A program made the translations under genes and the position numbers. The notes beneath the pieces were generated by a model. The model was not told the DNA's origin. It saw nothing but the letters and a program-made list of their open reading frames with translations, and ran no database searches. Positions 17,161-27,139 of a DNA stretch of 64,000 nt are shown piece by piece. The number at the start of each line of letters is the position of its first letter. Within the stretch, counting starts at the first letter, position 1. Origin of the DNA: Melioribacteraceae bacterium (lineage in GTDB: Bacteria > Bacteroidota > Ignavibacteria > Ignavibacteriales > Melioribacteraceae); the NCBI GenBank assembly GCA_022181065.1, contig BQMY01000075.1, forward strand, positions 124,001 to 188,000, read 5' to 3'.

Positions 17161-18957
17161 ATGAAAAATATCAGGAATTTTTGCATTATCGCCCATATCG
17201 ATCATGGTAAGTCCACGATTGCAGACGCGCTGCTGGAGGCTACAAGAACTGTGAGCGAGAGGGAAGCGAAAGAACAACTCCTTGACGATATGGAGCTTGA
17301 AAGAGAGCGTGGTATTACTATAAAATCGCACGCGATTCAGATGAAGTACCTCGCCAATGATAAAGTTGATTATACATTTAATTTAATTGATACCCCCGGA
17401 CACGTTGACTTTACCTACGAAGTATCCCGTTCACTTGCCGCTTGTGAAGGTGCTATCCTCATAGTTGACGCTGCTCAGGGTGTTGAAGCGCAGACTATCA
17501 GTAACTTGTACCTCGCCATTGAAGCTGGGCTGGAAATTATTCCGGTAATAAATAAAATTGATCTTCCGGGTGCTATTGTAGATACTGTAAAGTCGCAGAT
17601 TATTGATCTGCTTGGCTGCGAGGATGAGGAAATAATTCTCGCCAGCGCTAAAACAAGAATAGGTATTGAAGATATTCTCGAAGCCGTTGTGCATAGAATC
17701 CCGGAACCGGAAGGTGATCCGGAAGCTCCGTTACAGGCACTAATTTTTGATAGCGTGTTCGATCCTTATCGTGGCGCGATTGCATATATTCGTATCAAAA
17801 ACGGTACGTTGAAAGAAAAAGAGCAGCTCAAATTTTTCGCGAACGATAATGACAATTATCTAGCGGAAGAAGTTGGAATATTGGGTCTGAGAAAAGTGAG
17901 AACAAAATCACTTTCAGCCGGAAATGTTGGATATCTAATTTCCGGTATTAAAGATGTGCACGATACAAAAGTTGGTGATACAGTTACCCATCTGAAAAAT
18001 GGAGCGACAAAACCTTTGCCGGGTTACCAGGATATTAAACCGATGGTGTATTCCGGCTTGTTCCCGACTGATTCCGACGATTTTGAAGATTTGCGTGATG
18101 CTCTCGATAAACTAAGGCTGAATGATTCAGCACTCGTGTATGTTCCCGAAACATCTGCCGCGCTGGGTTTTGGTTTCCGCTGCGGATTTCTCGGCATGCT
18201 CCATATGGAAATCGTACAGGAGAGACTTGAACGTGAGTATGATCAATCCATTGTAACTACGCTACCTAACGTTGAGTACGTATGCTACAAGAAGGACGGG
18301 ACCGAGGTTATAATTGATAAACCATCCGATATGCCTAACCCCGGAGATATTGATTATATCACCGAACCTTATGTTAAGGCGCAAATTGTTTGTCCGAGCG
18401 AATATGTAGGCGCAATAATGAAACTGGCAATGGATAAACGTGGTGAATATAAAAATACAGACTATCTTGATCCCACACGTGCGGATTTACAATTTGATTT
18501 CCCGTTAAGTGAGATCATTTTTGATTTTTATGATAAACTGAAATCAATATCACGAGGATATGCTTCATTTGATTATGAATATACCGGTTACCGCGATTCT
18601 GATCTGGCTAAACTTGATATACTTCTGAATAATGATAATGTGGATGCCTTATCCGTGATCGTACATAAAACCAAAGCGTACGAGTATGGAAGGAAAGTTT
18701 GTTCCAAGTTAAAAGTTTTAATTCCTCGTCAAATGTACGAAGTTGCGATCCAGGCTGCGATTGGAACAAAAGTGATCGCGAGAACCAATGTGAAAGCGTT
18801 GAGAAAAAATGTTACCGCCAAATGTTACGGTGGCGATATTACCCGTAAGAGAAAACTGCTCGAGAAGCAGAAAGAGGGTAAAAAGCGTATGAAACAGGTA
18901 GGGAATATTGAAATTCCTCAGGAAGCTTTTCTCGCGGTTCTTCAGTTGGAAGATTAA
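17161..18957 (+). CDS. lepA: Elongation factor 4 (translational GTPase LepA)
   Basis: Ribosomal back-translocase GTPase. G1 AHIDHGKST, switch region [13 protein letters not shown]3 DTPGHVDF and G4 NKIDLP are intact. The LepA-specific C-terminal region is present ([29 protein letters not shown]), ending [15 protein letters not shown]. Length 598 aa is exactly typical. It precedes lepB, the classical lepA-lepB order, with a 61-nt gap. Confidence 0.98.
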   Translation: MKNIRNFCIIAHIDHGKSTIADALLEATRTVSEREAKEQLLDDMELERERGITIKSHAIQMKYLANDKVDYTFNLIDTPGHVDFTYEVSRSLAACEGAILIVDAAQGVEAQTISNLYLAIEAGLEIIPVINKIDLPGAIVDTVKSQIIDLLGCEDEEIILASAKTRIGIEDILEAVVHRIPEPEGDPEAPLQALIFDSVFDPYRGAIAYIRIKNGTLKEKEQLKFFANDNDNYLAEEVGILGLRKVRTKSLSAGNVGYLISGIKDVHDTKVGDTVTHLKNGATKPLPGYQDIKPMVYSGLFPTDSDDFEDLRDALDKLRLNDSALVYVPETSAALGFGFRCGFLGMLHMEIVQERLEREYDQSIVTTLPNVEYVCYKKDGTEVIIDKPSDMPNPGDIDYITEPYVKAQIVCPSEYVGAIMKLAMDKRGEYKNTDYLDPTRADLQFDFPLSEIIFDFYDKLKSISRGYASFDYEYTGYRDSDLAKLDILLNNDNVDALSVIVHKTKAYEYGRKVCSKLKVLIPRQMYEVAIQAAIGTKVIARTNVKALRKNVTAKCYGGDITRKRKLLEKQKEGKKRMKQVGNIEIPQEAFLAVLQLED

Positions 18958-19018
18958 TCAGAACTTTTAACTTAAATAGTTGTATAATTCTCGTATTTCA
19001 TAATCAAGGAAAAAAACG

Positions 19019-19930
19019 TTGGCAAAGAAAATAGTCAAGAAGCAAACAAATGAAGATATAATTAAAGATAATGCTAAGAAATTCCTGATATTCCTTAAAA
19101 ATTTATTTTTTGCTTTCCTCGCGGCGATGACGATTAAAATATTCTTTATAGAGACGTCCCGAGTACCAACCCCGTCAATGGAAGAGACTATTTTGGTCGG
19201 TGATTTCCTCTTTGTGAATAAAATTATTTACGGAATTTCCACTCCGAGAAACATTCCATTTACCAACGTGCGACTTCCATATTATCAGTTTCCCTCTTTC
19301 AGCGAACCTGATCGCTATGATATAGTAGTTTTCGAATATCCCGGCTCCAAGGATGAGCTTCTCCCGGAAGCAGTGGATAATTATGTCAAACGCTGTATCG
19401 GGTTGCCGGGAGATACCGTCAAGATTGTGGACAGAGTAGTTTATGTAAATGGCGAAGAAGCTTATCGTCCACCTGCTATGCAGTATAAACGGCAGAAATC
19501 TTATCCTGCCGGGTTCCCGAACGGAAGAATTTTCCCCAAAGGGGCGCAGTGGAATGAAGATAATTTCGGATCTCTCTACATCCCCAAAAAGGGAGACACA
19601 ATTTATGTTAGTCCGCAAAATATAGCTCAGTGGCGCACCATTATTGACCGCGAATATGGAAAACGTGTTGTAACGATCGCCGGAGACAAAATTAAAATTG
19701 ATGGCGAAATTGTTGATTTTTACGTGTTAAAGGATGATTATTACTTTATGCTCGGTGATAACCGGGATGACAGTCTTGACAGTCGTTACTGGGGATTTGT
19801 TCCGCGGAGAAATATTATGGGTGAAGCCTTGATGATATATTGGTCATGGAACCCGAATGTATCAATTTCAAATATATTCAAGCTTCTCAGTACTGTAAGA
19901 TTGGAAAGAATCGCGAAACTGGTACACTGA
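19019..19930 (+). CDS. lepB: Signal peptidase I
   Basis: Inner-membrane serine protease (S26) that removes signal peptides from exported proteins. After one N-terminal membrane segment (about residues 21-44) comes the catalytic Ser53 in PTPSMEETILVGD; the general-base Lys124 is in VDNYVKRCIGLPGD, and the conserved GDNRDDSLDSRYWGFVP box is near the C-terminus. 303 aa is normal, with an inserted segment around residues 150-200 as in Bacteroidota enzymes. The start is TTG, supported by AAGGA 8 nt upstream and by absence of an ATG before the membrane segment. Confidence 0.95.
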   Translation: MAKKIVKKQTNEDIIKDNAKKFLIFLKNLFFAFLAAMTIKIFFIETSRVPTPSMEETILVGDFLFVNKIIYGISTPRNIPFTNVRLPYYQFPSFSEPDRYDIVVFEYPGSKDELLPEAVDNYVKRCIGLPGDTVKIVDRVVYVNGEEAYRPPAMQYKRQKSYPAGFPNGRIFPKGAQWNEDNFGSLYIPKKGDTIYVSPQNIAQWRTIIDREYGKRVVTIAGDKIKIDGEIVDFYVLKDDYYFMLGDNRDDSLDSRYWGFVPRRNIMGEALMIYWSWNPNVSISNIFKLLSTVRLERIAKLVH

Positions 19931-20009
19931 GTTTAGCATTTATTTTGTTCTTTAGAATATTTAAGTTTGGTTCATAACTATTTCTTAATCAAAGAAAGTT
20001 GAGATATTT

Positions 20010-21998
20010 ATGAGATTCTTTCTCCCGATTTTATTTCTGTTATTATCTGTGTCTTTGTTCGCACAGGAAAAATATTTGATCTATTTTGTTGACAAAGGCC
20101 CGGAAATCGCGAAATCGGGAGAGAACCCGGCTTTGTTCAGGGCACTTACATCAGATTATATTTCCGAAAAAGCGCTTGAGCGTAGAGCTAAAAATCTTCC
20201 CGCTGATGAAATAATAACCTACGAAGACCTTCCCGTCTATTCACAATATATAAATTCACTTAACTCACTTGGTATAGAGCCTGTAAGGGTTCTGAGATGG
20301 TTTAACGCTATTAGTGGATACCTGAATTCTGATCAGGTGAAAGATATCAAATCTCTGCCTTTTATTAGCAAAATTGAGAAGGTTAAAAAACTCAGAGTTG
20401 ACAAGAAATTTCTTCCTGCTGAAGAAAAGCCGTTAAACAAGATCAGTTCCGCAAACTATTCGCTCGATTATGGATTTTCACTCACACAAAATGAAATGTC
20501 GTTCATCCCTCAGGTACATGAACTTGGTTTTGACGGCAGTGGGGTGCTGATTGGGGTTCTTGATACAGGTTTCGACTGGGCTGCACATGACGCGCTCAAA
20601 ACCAGAAACGTCGTGAATGAGTATGATTTTGTCTTTGGTGATAATGTCACAAAAAATGAATCGAATGATTCACCTTCACAACATAATCATGGCACATATG
20701 TGTTTTCTATTCTTGCAGGATATCTTGAAGGAGCGATTGTTGGTCCTGCATACGATGCGTCTTTCCTTTTAGCCAAAACTGAAAATGTAGCGAGTGAAAC
20801 ACACGCTGAAGAGGATGACTACGCAGCGGCGATGGAATGGATGGAGAATCAGGGTGTTGATATAACTACTTCTTCATTAGGATATAGCGAATTTGACGAC
20901 GGCGAGCAGAGTTACACCTATCAGGATATGGACGGGAATACAACTATTGTCGCGCAGGCTGCCAAACTGGCATTTTCAAAGGGTGTGGTTACAGTAACTT
21001 CTGCCGGAAATGAAGGTAGTGGAAGCTGGTATTATATAACTTCACCGGGTGATGAGCAGAATATATTGACTGTCGGTGCTGTATCTTCGTCAAATAGTAT
21101 AGCCGGCTTCAGTTCCAGGGGACCGACTCCCGACGGTCGTATCAAGCCGGAAGTTACCGCTATGGGTGTAAGCGTATTCGGGGCACGGGCAACCGTAAAT
21201 GATTACCAGTTTAGTTCGGGTACTTCATCTGCGGCACCAATTATCGCCGGAATTACCGGTCTGCTGCTTGATGTTTATCCCCATCTGACCAACAGACAAG
21301 TAAGAAAAATTATGATAGAAGCGGGAGATAATGTTGATTCTCCTGATAATGATTATGGTTACGGACTTGTATCAGCTTTAAGAGCTATCAGTTTCCCAAA
21401 TATAAAAACCGAAAATAATGAAATTCACATCAATAAATTGTTTGCCGATTCTCTGCTTTCAAGCGCGGTAGTTCCACAGATATCATTAAGTTATGACGGT
21501 AGTAATTTTACTACTGCAAATCTTTCCACTTCGGATAATTTGATTTACTCATATAATCTTGGTACTCCGGGCGCGGAGGATACTGTCAGATTTCACTTCA
21601 CTTATACAAAATCGAGTGGAGGTGATGTTAGAGTTCCCGCTTCCGGTGAATACAAATTTATTGCTGGAAGTGACCAGATTTCCCTGGTTACCGGACTTGA
21701 AATACGTGAACCTGCTCCTGACGATTTTTACCTGTATAATAATTATCCTAATCCATTTAACATCTCGACAAAAATTGAGTTTTATACAGAAAGAGTGACG
21801 CCGGTTGAGTTATCGGTTTATGATATACTTGGTCAAAAGGTGAAAACAATATATTCCGGAACTTCCAATCAGGGATATAATACTTTTAACTGGAACGGAC
21901 GCAACGAGTATAACGGAATTGTCTCTAGTGGTGTTTACTATTACGTGCTTAAGGCGGGTGATAAAATAGAAGCTAAAAATATGGTATTGCTCAAGTAG
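20010..21998 (+). CDS. Subtilisin-family (S8) serine protease with T9SS type A sorting domain
   Basis: Signal peptide MRFFLPILFLLLSVSLFAQ, an inhibitor-like propeptide (to about residue 150), then the S8 catalytic domain: Asp185 in IGVLDTGFDW, His227 in HNHGTYVFSIL, oxyanion Asn in TSAGNEGSG and Ser406 in SSGTSSAAPIIAG. The C-terminal 85 residues are a T9SS sorting domain (LYNNYPNPFNISTKIEF, VYDILGQKVKTIY, SGVYYYVLKAG, KNMVLLK). An extracellular or cell-surface protease whose signal peptide would be removed by the adjacent LepB. It stops 1 nt before the methyltransferase start. Confidence 0.94.
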   Translation: MRFFLPILFLLLSVSLFAQEKYLIYFVDKGPEIAKSGENPALFRALTSDYISEKALERRAKNLPADEIITYEDLPVYSQYINSLNSLGIEPVRVLRWFNAISGYLNSDQVKDIKSLPFISKIEKVKKLRVDKKFLPAEEKPLNKISSANYSLDYGFSLTQNEMSFIPQVHELGFDGSGVLIGVLDTGFDWAAHDALKTRNVVNEYDFVFGDNVTKNESNDSPSQHNHGTYVFSILAGYLEGAIVGPAYDASFLLAKTENVASETHAEEDDYAAAMEWMENQGVDITTSSLGYSEFDDGEQSYTYQDMDGNTTIVAQAAKLAFSKGVVTVTSAGNEGSGSWYYITSPGDEQNILTVGAVSSSNSIAGFSSRGPTPDGRIKPEVTAMGVSVFGARATVNDYQFSSGTSSAAPIIAGITGLLLDVYPHLTNRQVRKIMIEAGDNVDSPDNDYGYGLVSALRAISFPNIKTENNEIHINKLFADSLLSSAVVPQISLSYDGSNFTTANLSTSDNLIYSYNLGTPGAEDTVRFHFTYTKSSGGDVRVPASGEYKFIAGSDQISLVTGLEIREPAPDDFYLYNNYPNPFNISTKIEFYTERVTPVELSVYDILGQKVKTIYSGTSNQGYNTFNWNGRNEYNGIVSSGVYYYVLKAGDKIEAKNMVLLK

Positions 21999-21999
21999 T

Positions 22000-22644
22000 A
22001 TGGGAAGAGTACCTGACATCAACGATATCAACTACATCCTTGCAAATTCAGGTAAGGATGATGCGCTGATTCTCGAAATGGAAGAGTACGCACGTGAAAA
22101 CAATGTGCCAATTCTGGACAAGATATCGTCCAAATTTCTTGAGCAGATGATTTTGGTCTCTAAACCTGAAAGTATTCTTGAGATTGGTACAGCTATCGGC
22201 TATACATCTATCAAGCTTGCGGCACACATGGATCAGAAAGCCTATATCGATACAGTAGAAGTTGATGAGAGGATGTATGAAACCGCAAACCGGTTTATAA
22301 CCATGGCGAAAAGAAATTCGAAAATAAATGTTATATTTGATGACGCGATTAAATATTTATCGCGTACAAACAAAACTTACGATATGATATTTTTGGATTG
22401 TGATAAGGAAGTTTATCCGGAAATATTCAGGCTTGTAATTGAAAAGCTTAATACAGGCGGTGTTTTTATCGTTGATAATTTATTATGGCACGGATTTACT
22501 GCAGCAGGGGAGGTACCGGAAGAAAAAATGATTTCTACAGAGGCAATAAGAGAATTTAACAATTTGTTTTTAACTACTGAAAAATTAAAATCAGAAATTC
22601 TTCCCATTGGGGATGGAATAGGATTAGGAATCAAACTGGCATAA
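22000..22644 (+). CDS. SAM-dependent O-methyltransferase (family 3)
   Basis: Class I Rossmann methyltransferase of the catechol/caffeoyl-CoA O-methyltransferase type. SAM-binding motif I is ILEIGTAIGYTSIKLA; TVEVDERMYETA holds the acidic ribose ligand, and MIFLDCDKEVYPEI plus FIVDNLLWHG supply the metal-site region. 214 aa matches bacterial YrrM/TrmR proteins, some of which methylate 5-hydroxyuridine in tRNA, so that is one candidate role; small-molecule methylation is the other. It begins 1 nt after the subtilase stop and ends 4 nt before the next gene. Confidence 0.85.
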   Translation: MGRVPDINDINYILANSGKDDALILEMEEYARENNVPILDKISSKFLEQMILVSKPESILEIGTAIGYTSIKLAAHMDQKAYIDTVEVDERMYETANRFITMAKRNSKINVIFDDAIKYLSRTNKTYDMIFLDCDKEVYPEIFRLVIEKLNTGGVFIVDNLLWHGFTAAGEVPEEKMISTEAIREFNNLFLTTEKLKSEILPIGDGIGLGIKLA

Positions 22645-22648
22645 ACTT

Positions 22649-23077
22649 ATGAGTGCGATAAAAGAAAAAGTAGATACTTTCATATTAGAGGTTGAGAACA
22701 TCGCCTTTGGTGAGTTAATTCATAAAGATGATGTGAAAAGGTTACTGGAAATTATTTTCGAGACGAAAAAGGAAAAAATATTATTTGAGTTAAGTTTTGC
22801 CGCGAAGTATAATACGGGGATTTTACGAATAATCAGGAATGGCGCAAAAGAAGCCGAAGATGAATATTTCTCACGGATCAAGAAGGAATATTCAGAAAAT
22901 CTTACAAAATTAAAGGTTTATCTGGAAGATATATTATCGGGTACAACAGATTATTATAAAAATCTGTTTGAGAAAAAATATTTCGGAAGTACCCAAAAAG
23001 CACTAGATAACCTCAACGATCTCTGTGAAGATTTCGCTAAAGTGAAATTACTGCTCGACGATAGAAAGTACGCATAA
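22649..23077 (+). CDS. Hypothetical protein, helical and highly charged
   Basis: 142 residues rich in Lys, Glu and Leu with no signal peptide or membrane segment; predicted mostly alpha-helical (for example EVENIAFGELIHKDDVKRLLEII and the C-terminal LDNLNDLCEDFAKVKLLLDDRK). No family recognised. Codon use and amino acid composition look like neighbouring real genes, it starts 4 nt after the methyltransferase stop, and it is followed immediately by a strong terminator, so it is very likely expressed as the last cistron. Confidence 0.65.
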   Translation: MSAIKEKVDTFILEVENIAFGELIHKDDVKRLLEIIFETKKEKILFELSFAAKYNTGILRIIRNGAKEAEDEYFSRIKKEYSENLTKLKVYLEDILSGTTDYYKNLFEKKYFGSTQKALDNLNDLCEDFAKVKLLLDDRKYA

Positions 23078-23103
23078 AAAAAGGGGCGAAAGCCCCTTTT
23101 TTA
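23076..23103. terminator. Bidirectional intrinsic terminator
   Basis: GGGGC-GAAA-GCCCC flanked by A-run on the left and T-run on the right, between the convergent hypothetical gene and the Rrf2 gene; the T-run overlaps the Rrf2 stop codon. Confidence 0.85.
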
Positions 23104-23532
23104 ACCTTTATTTCTTCTTAATGTTTCAGAATATTTTTGCGCAACTTCCTGTACAGATTTACTCGAGATCAGGTTATAAATTCTGTCGCGAAGTTCAGCC
23201 CATTCTTCATGAAGCGGACACGGATTTTCGTCTGAACATTCTTTCAAACCGGTAACACACTTCAAGTTTATTACAGGACCTTCAACTCGTTCAACAATTT
23301 CAAGTATCGAGCTTTTTTTGGCAAGTTCAGTGATTTTGAATCCGCCGCCTCTACCTTTATACGAATCAACGTAGCCGTATTTTGCCATTCTCTGCAAAAT
23401 TTTAGCAAGATAATGTGCCGGGATATCTTCACTTTTCGCGATTTCAGAGGACATGATTAAGGTATCTTTTGATTGACGCGCCAAAAATAAAATGGCCCTT
23501 ATCGCATATTCGCCGGTTTTGGTATAAATCAT
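23101..23532 (-). CDS. Rrf2-family transcriptional regulator with Fe-S ligand cysteines
   Basis: Winged-helix regulator; N-terminus MIYTKTGEYAIRAILFLA and the KGRGGGFKIT wing are family hallmarks. Three cysteines at 92, 99 and 105, with His108, closely follow the IscR ligand set (Cys92, Cys98, Cys104, His107), so it probably senses Fe-S status, redox or NO through a [2Fe-2S] or [4Fe-4S] cluster. 143 aa is typical. It is monocistronic, divergent from the SDR gene across a 257-nt very AT-rich spacer. Target genes are not evident; a cysteine desulfurase gene is 18 kb away and unlinked. Confidence 0.9.
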   Translation of the reverse strand: MIYTKTGEYAIRAILFLARQSKDTLIMSSEIAKSEDIPAHYLAKILQRMAKYGYVDSYKGRGGGFKITELAKKSSILEIVERVEGPVINLKCVTGLKECSDENPCPLHEEWAELRDRIYNLISSKSVQEVAQKYSETLRRNKG

Positions 23533-23789
23533 TCTGTTATCCTCATCAAATTAGTATATAATAAATTATAAAATCATATTTTGGGGAGTTTAATATCTTA
23601 ATATGAAATTAAGTAAATAGGAACTTTTTGTCAAGATAGTAGCCGAAAAAAAACAAATAAAAAACATCTTTTAGTCATATTTAATTATTAAATTGGAATT
23701 CATACGAAAATATTCAAATAAAAGCGTTATATCCTTTTAATTATATTTTGTACTTTTAAGTTCCATTTTATGATAAAAAAATAAATATT

Positions 23790-24578
23790 ATGAATTTTAA
23801 TCTGAAAAATAAAAATGTTATCGTATCCGCTTCGAGCAAAGGTATCGGTTTTTCGGCAGTAAAACTGTTCCTCGAAGAAGGCGCAAATGTAACAATGCTC
23901 TCCTCAAACCGGAAAAACCTTGATATAGCTGTTAATAAACTCTCAAATTATCAGGATAGGGTACATACCATTATCTGTGATATAAACAACTATGATGACA
24001 TTAAGAAAGCTGTAAAGTCTGCCGAAGATAAATTTGGCTCAACAGATGTATTGGTGAATAATTGCGGTGGTCCGAAACCGGGATATTTTGACCAGCTTAA
24101 TGAGGACGACTGGCTGAATGGCTATTATCAGGTTTTAATGAGCGCTGTGAGGTTTACGCGTGAAGTTCTGCCGGGAATGAAGAAAAAAAATAATGGACGC
24201 ATTATCAATGTAACATCTCTTTCTGTAAAGCAACCGGTGGATAATCTGCTCCTTTCCAACACTTTCAGAAGTGCTCTTACAGCATTCACGAAATCATTGA
24301 GCAACGATATTTCAAAGTACAATATCACGCTTAACAATGTGGCACCGGGATATACGCACACAGAAAGACTTGATGAATTAGCCGAAATTCGAGCAGAATC
24401 CTCAGGGAAATCAAAAGATGAAATCTTCAGCGAAATGGCGTCAGGTATTCCGCTTAAACGTATAGGTGCACCCGAAGAAATCGCTTCGATGATTGTTTTC
24501 CTCGCGTCCGAGCAAGGCGGCTATGTCAATGGAACCACTATTCAGGTAGATGGTGGTGTAATTAAATCAACATACTAA
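23790..24578 (+). CDS. SDR-family oxidoreductase lacking the canonical Tyr-x3-Lys
   Basis: Rossmann fold with an N-terminal cofactor loop SASSKGIG (13-20, in place of TGxxxGIG), DVLVNNCGG, and the C-terminal NGTTIQVDGG typical of 3-oxoacyl-ACP reductase-like SDRs; 262 aa is normal. The catalytic Ser is expected at Ser143 (NVTSLSV), but the residues at the Tyr and Lys positions, 13 and 17 further on, read Ser156 and Arg160 (LSNTFRSA). This fits a known SDR subgroup with altered active site, so chemistry may differ from normal ketoreduction. It is followed 29 nt later by an FAD-dependent dehydrogenase. Confidence 0.85.
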   Translation: MNFNLKNKNVIVSASSKGIGFSAVKLFLEEGANVTMLSSNRKNLDIAVNKLSNYQDRVHTIICDINNYDDIKKAVKSAEDKFGSTDVLVNNCGGPKPGYFDQLNEDDWLNGYYQVLMSAVRFTREVLPGMKKKNNGRIINVTSLSVKQPVDNLLLSNTFRSALTAFTKSLSNDISKYNITLNNVAPGYTHTERLDELAEIRAESSGKSKDEIFSEMASGIPLKRIGAPEEIASMIVFLASEQGGYVNGTTIQVDGGVIKSTY

Positions 24579-24607
24579 AATATAATTTTTCTCCATAGAC
24601 AGGGGAC

Positions 24608-26170
24608 ATGATGATAAAGGAAGTAGATTTACTCCTTAAACCCGCCTTGATTGGCAGTAATGAAGCAATAAGAAAAATTGCTGCCCGTAAAGCAAATATT
24701 CCAGTAGAAAAAGTTAACGCCATTCGAATTCTGAAACGCTCGATCGACGCGCGAAAAAAAACGCCACACTTTTGGGTGAAGGTAGCGGTTTACTCCGGTG
24801 AGAAAATGGGCGCACTCTATGAGACTGTGAAATTTGCGAAACCGGACAACCGATTCACTGTCGGTATCATAGGTAGTGGTCCCGCAGGTATGTTTGCTGC
24901 GTTAAGACTCCTTGAACTTGGAATAAAACCTGTCATTCTCGAGAGAGGCTCCGATGTTCAGCTTCGCAGGAGAGATTTGCGAGCAATACAGCAGGAAGGA
25001 AAAGTTAACCCTGACTCTAATTATTGTTTCGGGGAGGGTGGTGCAGGCACATACAGCGATGGTAAGTTATATACACGTTCGACGAAGCGGGGTGATCTTA
25101 GAAAAATAACCGCGCGGTTAGTTCAGCATGGGGCTGTGGAAGATATTCTTGTTGACACACATCCTCACGTAGGTTCGAACAAACTTCCCAAAATTGTTGA
25201 AAATATCCGGAAGACAATCCTCGAAAATGGTGGTGAGTATCACTTCAACTCCAAAGTCACCGATTTAATAGTGGATGATCAAAAAATTAAGGGTGTTGTG
25301 ATAAATGACAATCAGGAGCGGATATTTGATGCGGTAATTCTCGCTACAGGGCACTCCGCCAGAGATATCTTTGAATTACTGCAAAGCAAAAAGATTTTTA
25401 TGGAGCAAAAGCCCTTCGCGATGGGGGTAAGAATTGAGCATCCGCAGGCACTTATCGACAAAATTCAGTACAAAATGCCTGAACGGGATTCCAACCTCCC
25501 TGCAGCGAGTTATTCGCTTAATTGCCAGATAAACGGGAGAGGCGTCTATTCATTCTGTATGTGTCCGGGTGGAATTGTAATTCCGGCTGCAACAGCGCCG
25601 GGAGAGATTGTGCTGAATGGAATGTCAGTATCTCGCAGGGATTCCCCGTTTGCCAATTCTGGAATGGTAGTGGAAATAACGGAAAATGATCTGGCAAAAT
25701 ATAAAGAGTTTGGTGTTTTTGCCGGAATAGAGTTACAGAAGGCGGTTGAAAAAGCCACATTTGACGCGGGTGACGGTTCTCAAAAAGCCCCGGCGCAACG
25801 GGTTACCGATTTTGTCAGACACAAAGTTTCAGGTTCGCTACCTGATACATCTTATATACCCGGTATTTTTTCCGCTGATCTGCATGAAATTTTACCGGAA
25901 AACATAAGTGCCAGACTCACAGGCGGATTGAAATATTTCAGTAAAAGAGTTAATGGCTACTACACTGACGAAGCTATTCTGCTTGGCTCCGAGACGAGGA
26001 CAAGTTCTCCGATTAGAATCCCTCGAGATAAAGATTCTTATCAGCATGTTGAGGTAGAAGGATTATTTCCGGCAGGAGAGGGCGCTGGCTATGCCGGTGG
26101 TATTCTTTCGGCCGCGATTGATGGTCACAATTCCGCTTCGCTTGTCGCGAAATTTATCAAGACGCTATAA
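24608..26170 (+). CDS. FAD-dependent dehydrogenase (COG2509-like)
   Basis: Has an N-terminal alpha/beta domain of about 80 residues (KANIPVEKVNAIRILKRSIDARKK region) and then the dinucleotide-binding motif GIIGSGPAGMFAALRLLELG (86-105) with acidic residue in ILERG. Downstream FGEGGAGTYSDGKL, DAVILATGHSARD, MGVRIEHPQ, SFCMCPGGIVIPA and the C-terminal FPAGEGAGYAGGILSAAIDG match the uncharacterised FAD dehydrogenase family. 520 aa is normal. Substrate unknown. A second ATG at 24611 is better spaced from AGGGG, so the true start may be one codon in. Likely co-transcribed with the SDR gene. Confidence 0.85.
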   Translation: MMIKEVDLLLKPALIGSNEAIRKIAARKANIPVEKVNAIRILKRSIDARKKTPHFWVKVAVYSGEKMGALYETVKFAKPDNRFTVGIIGSGPAGMFAALRLLELGIKPVILERGSDVQLRRRDLRAIQQEGKVNPDSNYCFGEGGAGTYSDGKLYTRSTKRGDLRKITARLVQHGAVEDILVDTHPHVGSNKLPKIVENIRKTILENGGEYHFNSKVTDLIVDDQKIKGVVINDNQERIFDAVILATGHSARDIFELLQSKKIFMEQKPFAMGVRIEHPQALIDKIQYKMPERDSNLPAASYSLNCQINGRGVYSFCMCPGGIVIPAATAPGEIVLNGMSVSRRDSPFANSGMVVEITENDLAKYKEFGVFAGIELQKAVEKATFDAGDGSQKAPAQRVTDFVRHKVSGSLPDTSYIPGIFSADLHEILPENISARLTGGLKYFSKRVNGYYTDEAILLGSETRTSSPIRIPRDKDSYQHVEVEGLFPAGEGAGYAGGILSAAIDGHNSASLVAKFIKTL

Positions 26171-27139
26171 CTAATTTACACTATAGCCAAATTGTTTGAT
26201 GTAAAGGTTATCCATTCTGATGAAGAATGTACGGTCTGTGAAGTAACTTGCAAAGATGCCGCTTCCGCCGTTGATGTTGGAATAATCGAGCTGATCGAGT
26301 ATAATGGAATATCCACCAAGAAAAGTTTCGGTGGACATGTAATAAGGCACAAGATTATTATCGAGAAGCAATATCTGGAAAACCGCTCCGAGAACCACAT
26401 AATTTTGCTTTTCAGGATCACCTTCAGAGATAAGCTCCATTGTTTTATCAATTGCGCCCATCTCGAAGCTAAGATGACTTCTATTGTTGGGCAAAGGATA
26501 ATTGGGCACAAGCTCACCGCGCCTGTCGATGTAGTTTAGTGGAATAGTCTTTTCATTATAGATTTTATCGTTGCCTTCAATTTTGTAATAGGCGATCTTA
26601 ACTTCGGGAAGATAAACCTGTCTGTATTTATCACCATCAGTTATTTCCCACTCGATATCGAGAAATCCATCACTTGCCGGAATAAGGGCATCGCTGTTTT
26701 TATCGAAGCGAAGACGGGTATATTTGGGAGTCAGTGTCTCAGCGTTAAGAGTAGTTCCATCGGGTAAAACTATGTTAAGGTACAGTAGCTTTCCGACATC
26801 GGGAGAAAGGTTGTCTATTACGTAACAGGGAGCCGTACCTGATAGCCGCTCATTATTTTCAATCTCGAAAGTTGATTCTTGAAGAGTATAGACCGAATCG
26901 TCATAAGTAATCGTGACAGACGCGCCTGATATGAAAGTATTTACATTGTATTCGAATGGGTTAAAAGCATCAGGATTGTAATTAGTTTGTATGTAAACTA
27001 CCTGATATGTTGTGTCACATCTTATAATACCGTTTACAATATATTCCTGCTCAAAATCCGCTTTGGGATCAAAAGAATCGTCGCATCCAATCAGGAATAG
27101 CAAACCAAGAATCGATATGGTAGAGAGAATTTTTTTCAT
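26171..27139 (-). CDS. DUF4249 lipoprotein
   Basis: Signal peptide with lipobox LIGC (Cys19), then a beta-rich domain with the DUF4249 features: early YIVNGII strand, GASVTITYDD, the TAPCYVID segment and repeated LNIVLPDG-like strands. 322 aa. Members are lipoproteins usually encoded directly after a TonB-dependent receptor, as here (ATGA overlap with the receptor gene). A surface partner of the receptor in substrate capture is inferred from this pairing; the ligand is unknown. Confidence 0.85.
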   Translation of the reverse strand: MKKILSTISILGLLFLIGCDDSFDPKADFEQEYIVNGIIRCDTTYQVVYIQTNYNPDAFNPFEYNVNTFISGASVTITYDDSVYTLQESTFEIENNERLSGTAPCYVIDNLSPDVGKLLYLNIVLPDGTTLNAETLTPKYTRLRFDKNSDALIPASDGFLDIEWEITDGDKYRQVYLPEVKIAYYKIEGNDKIYNEKTIPLNYIDRRGELVPNYPLPNNRSHLSFEMGAIDKTMELISEGDPEKQNYVVLGAVFQILLLDNNLVPYYMSTETFLGGYSIILDQLDYSNINGGSGIFASYFTDRTFFIRMDNLYIKQFGYSVN

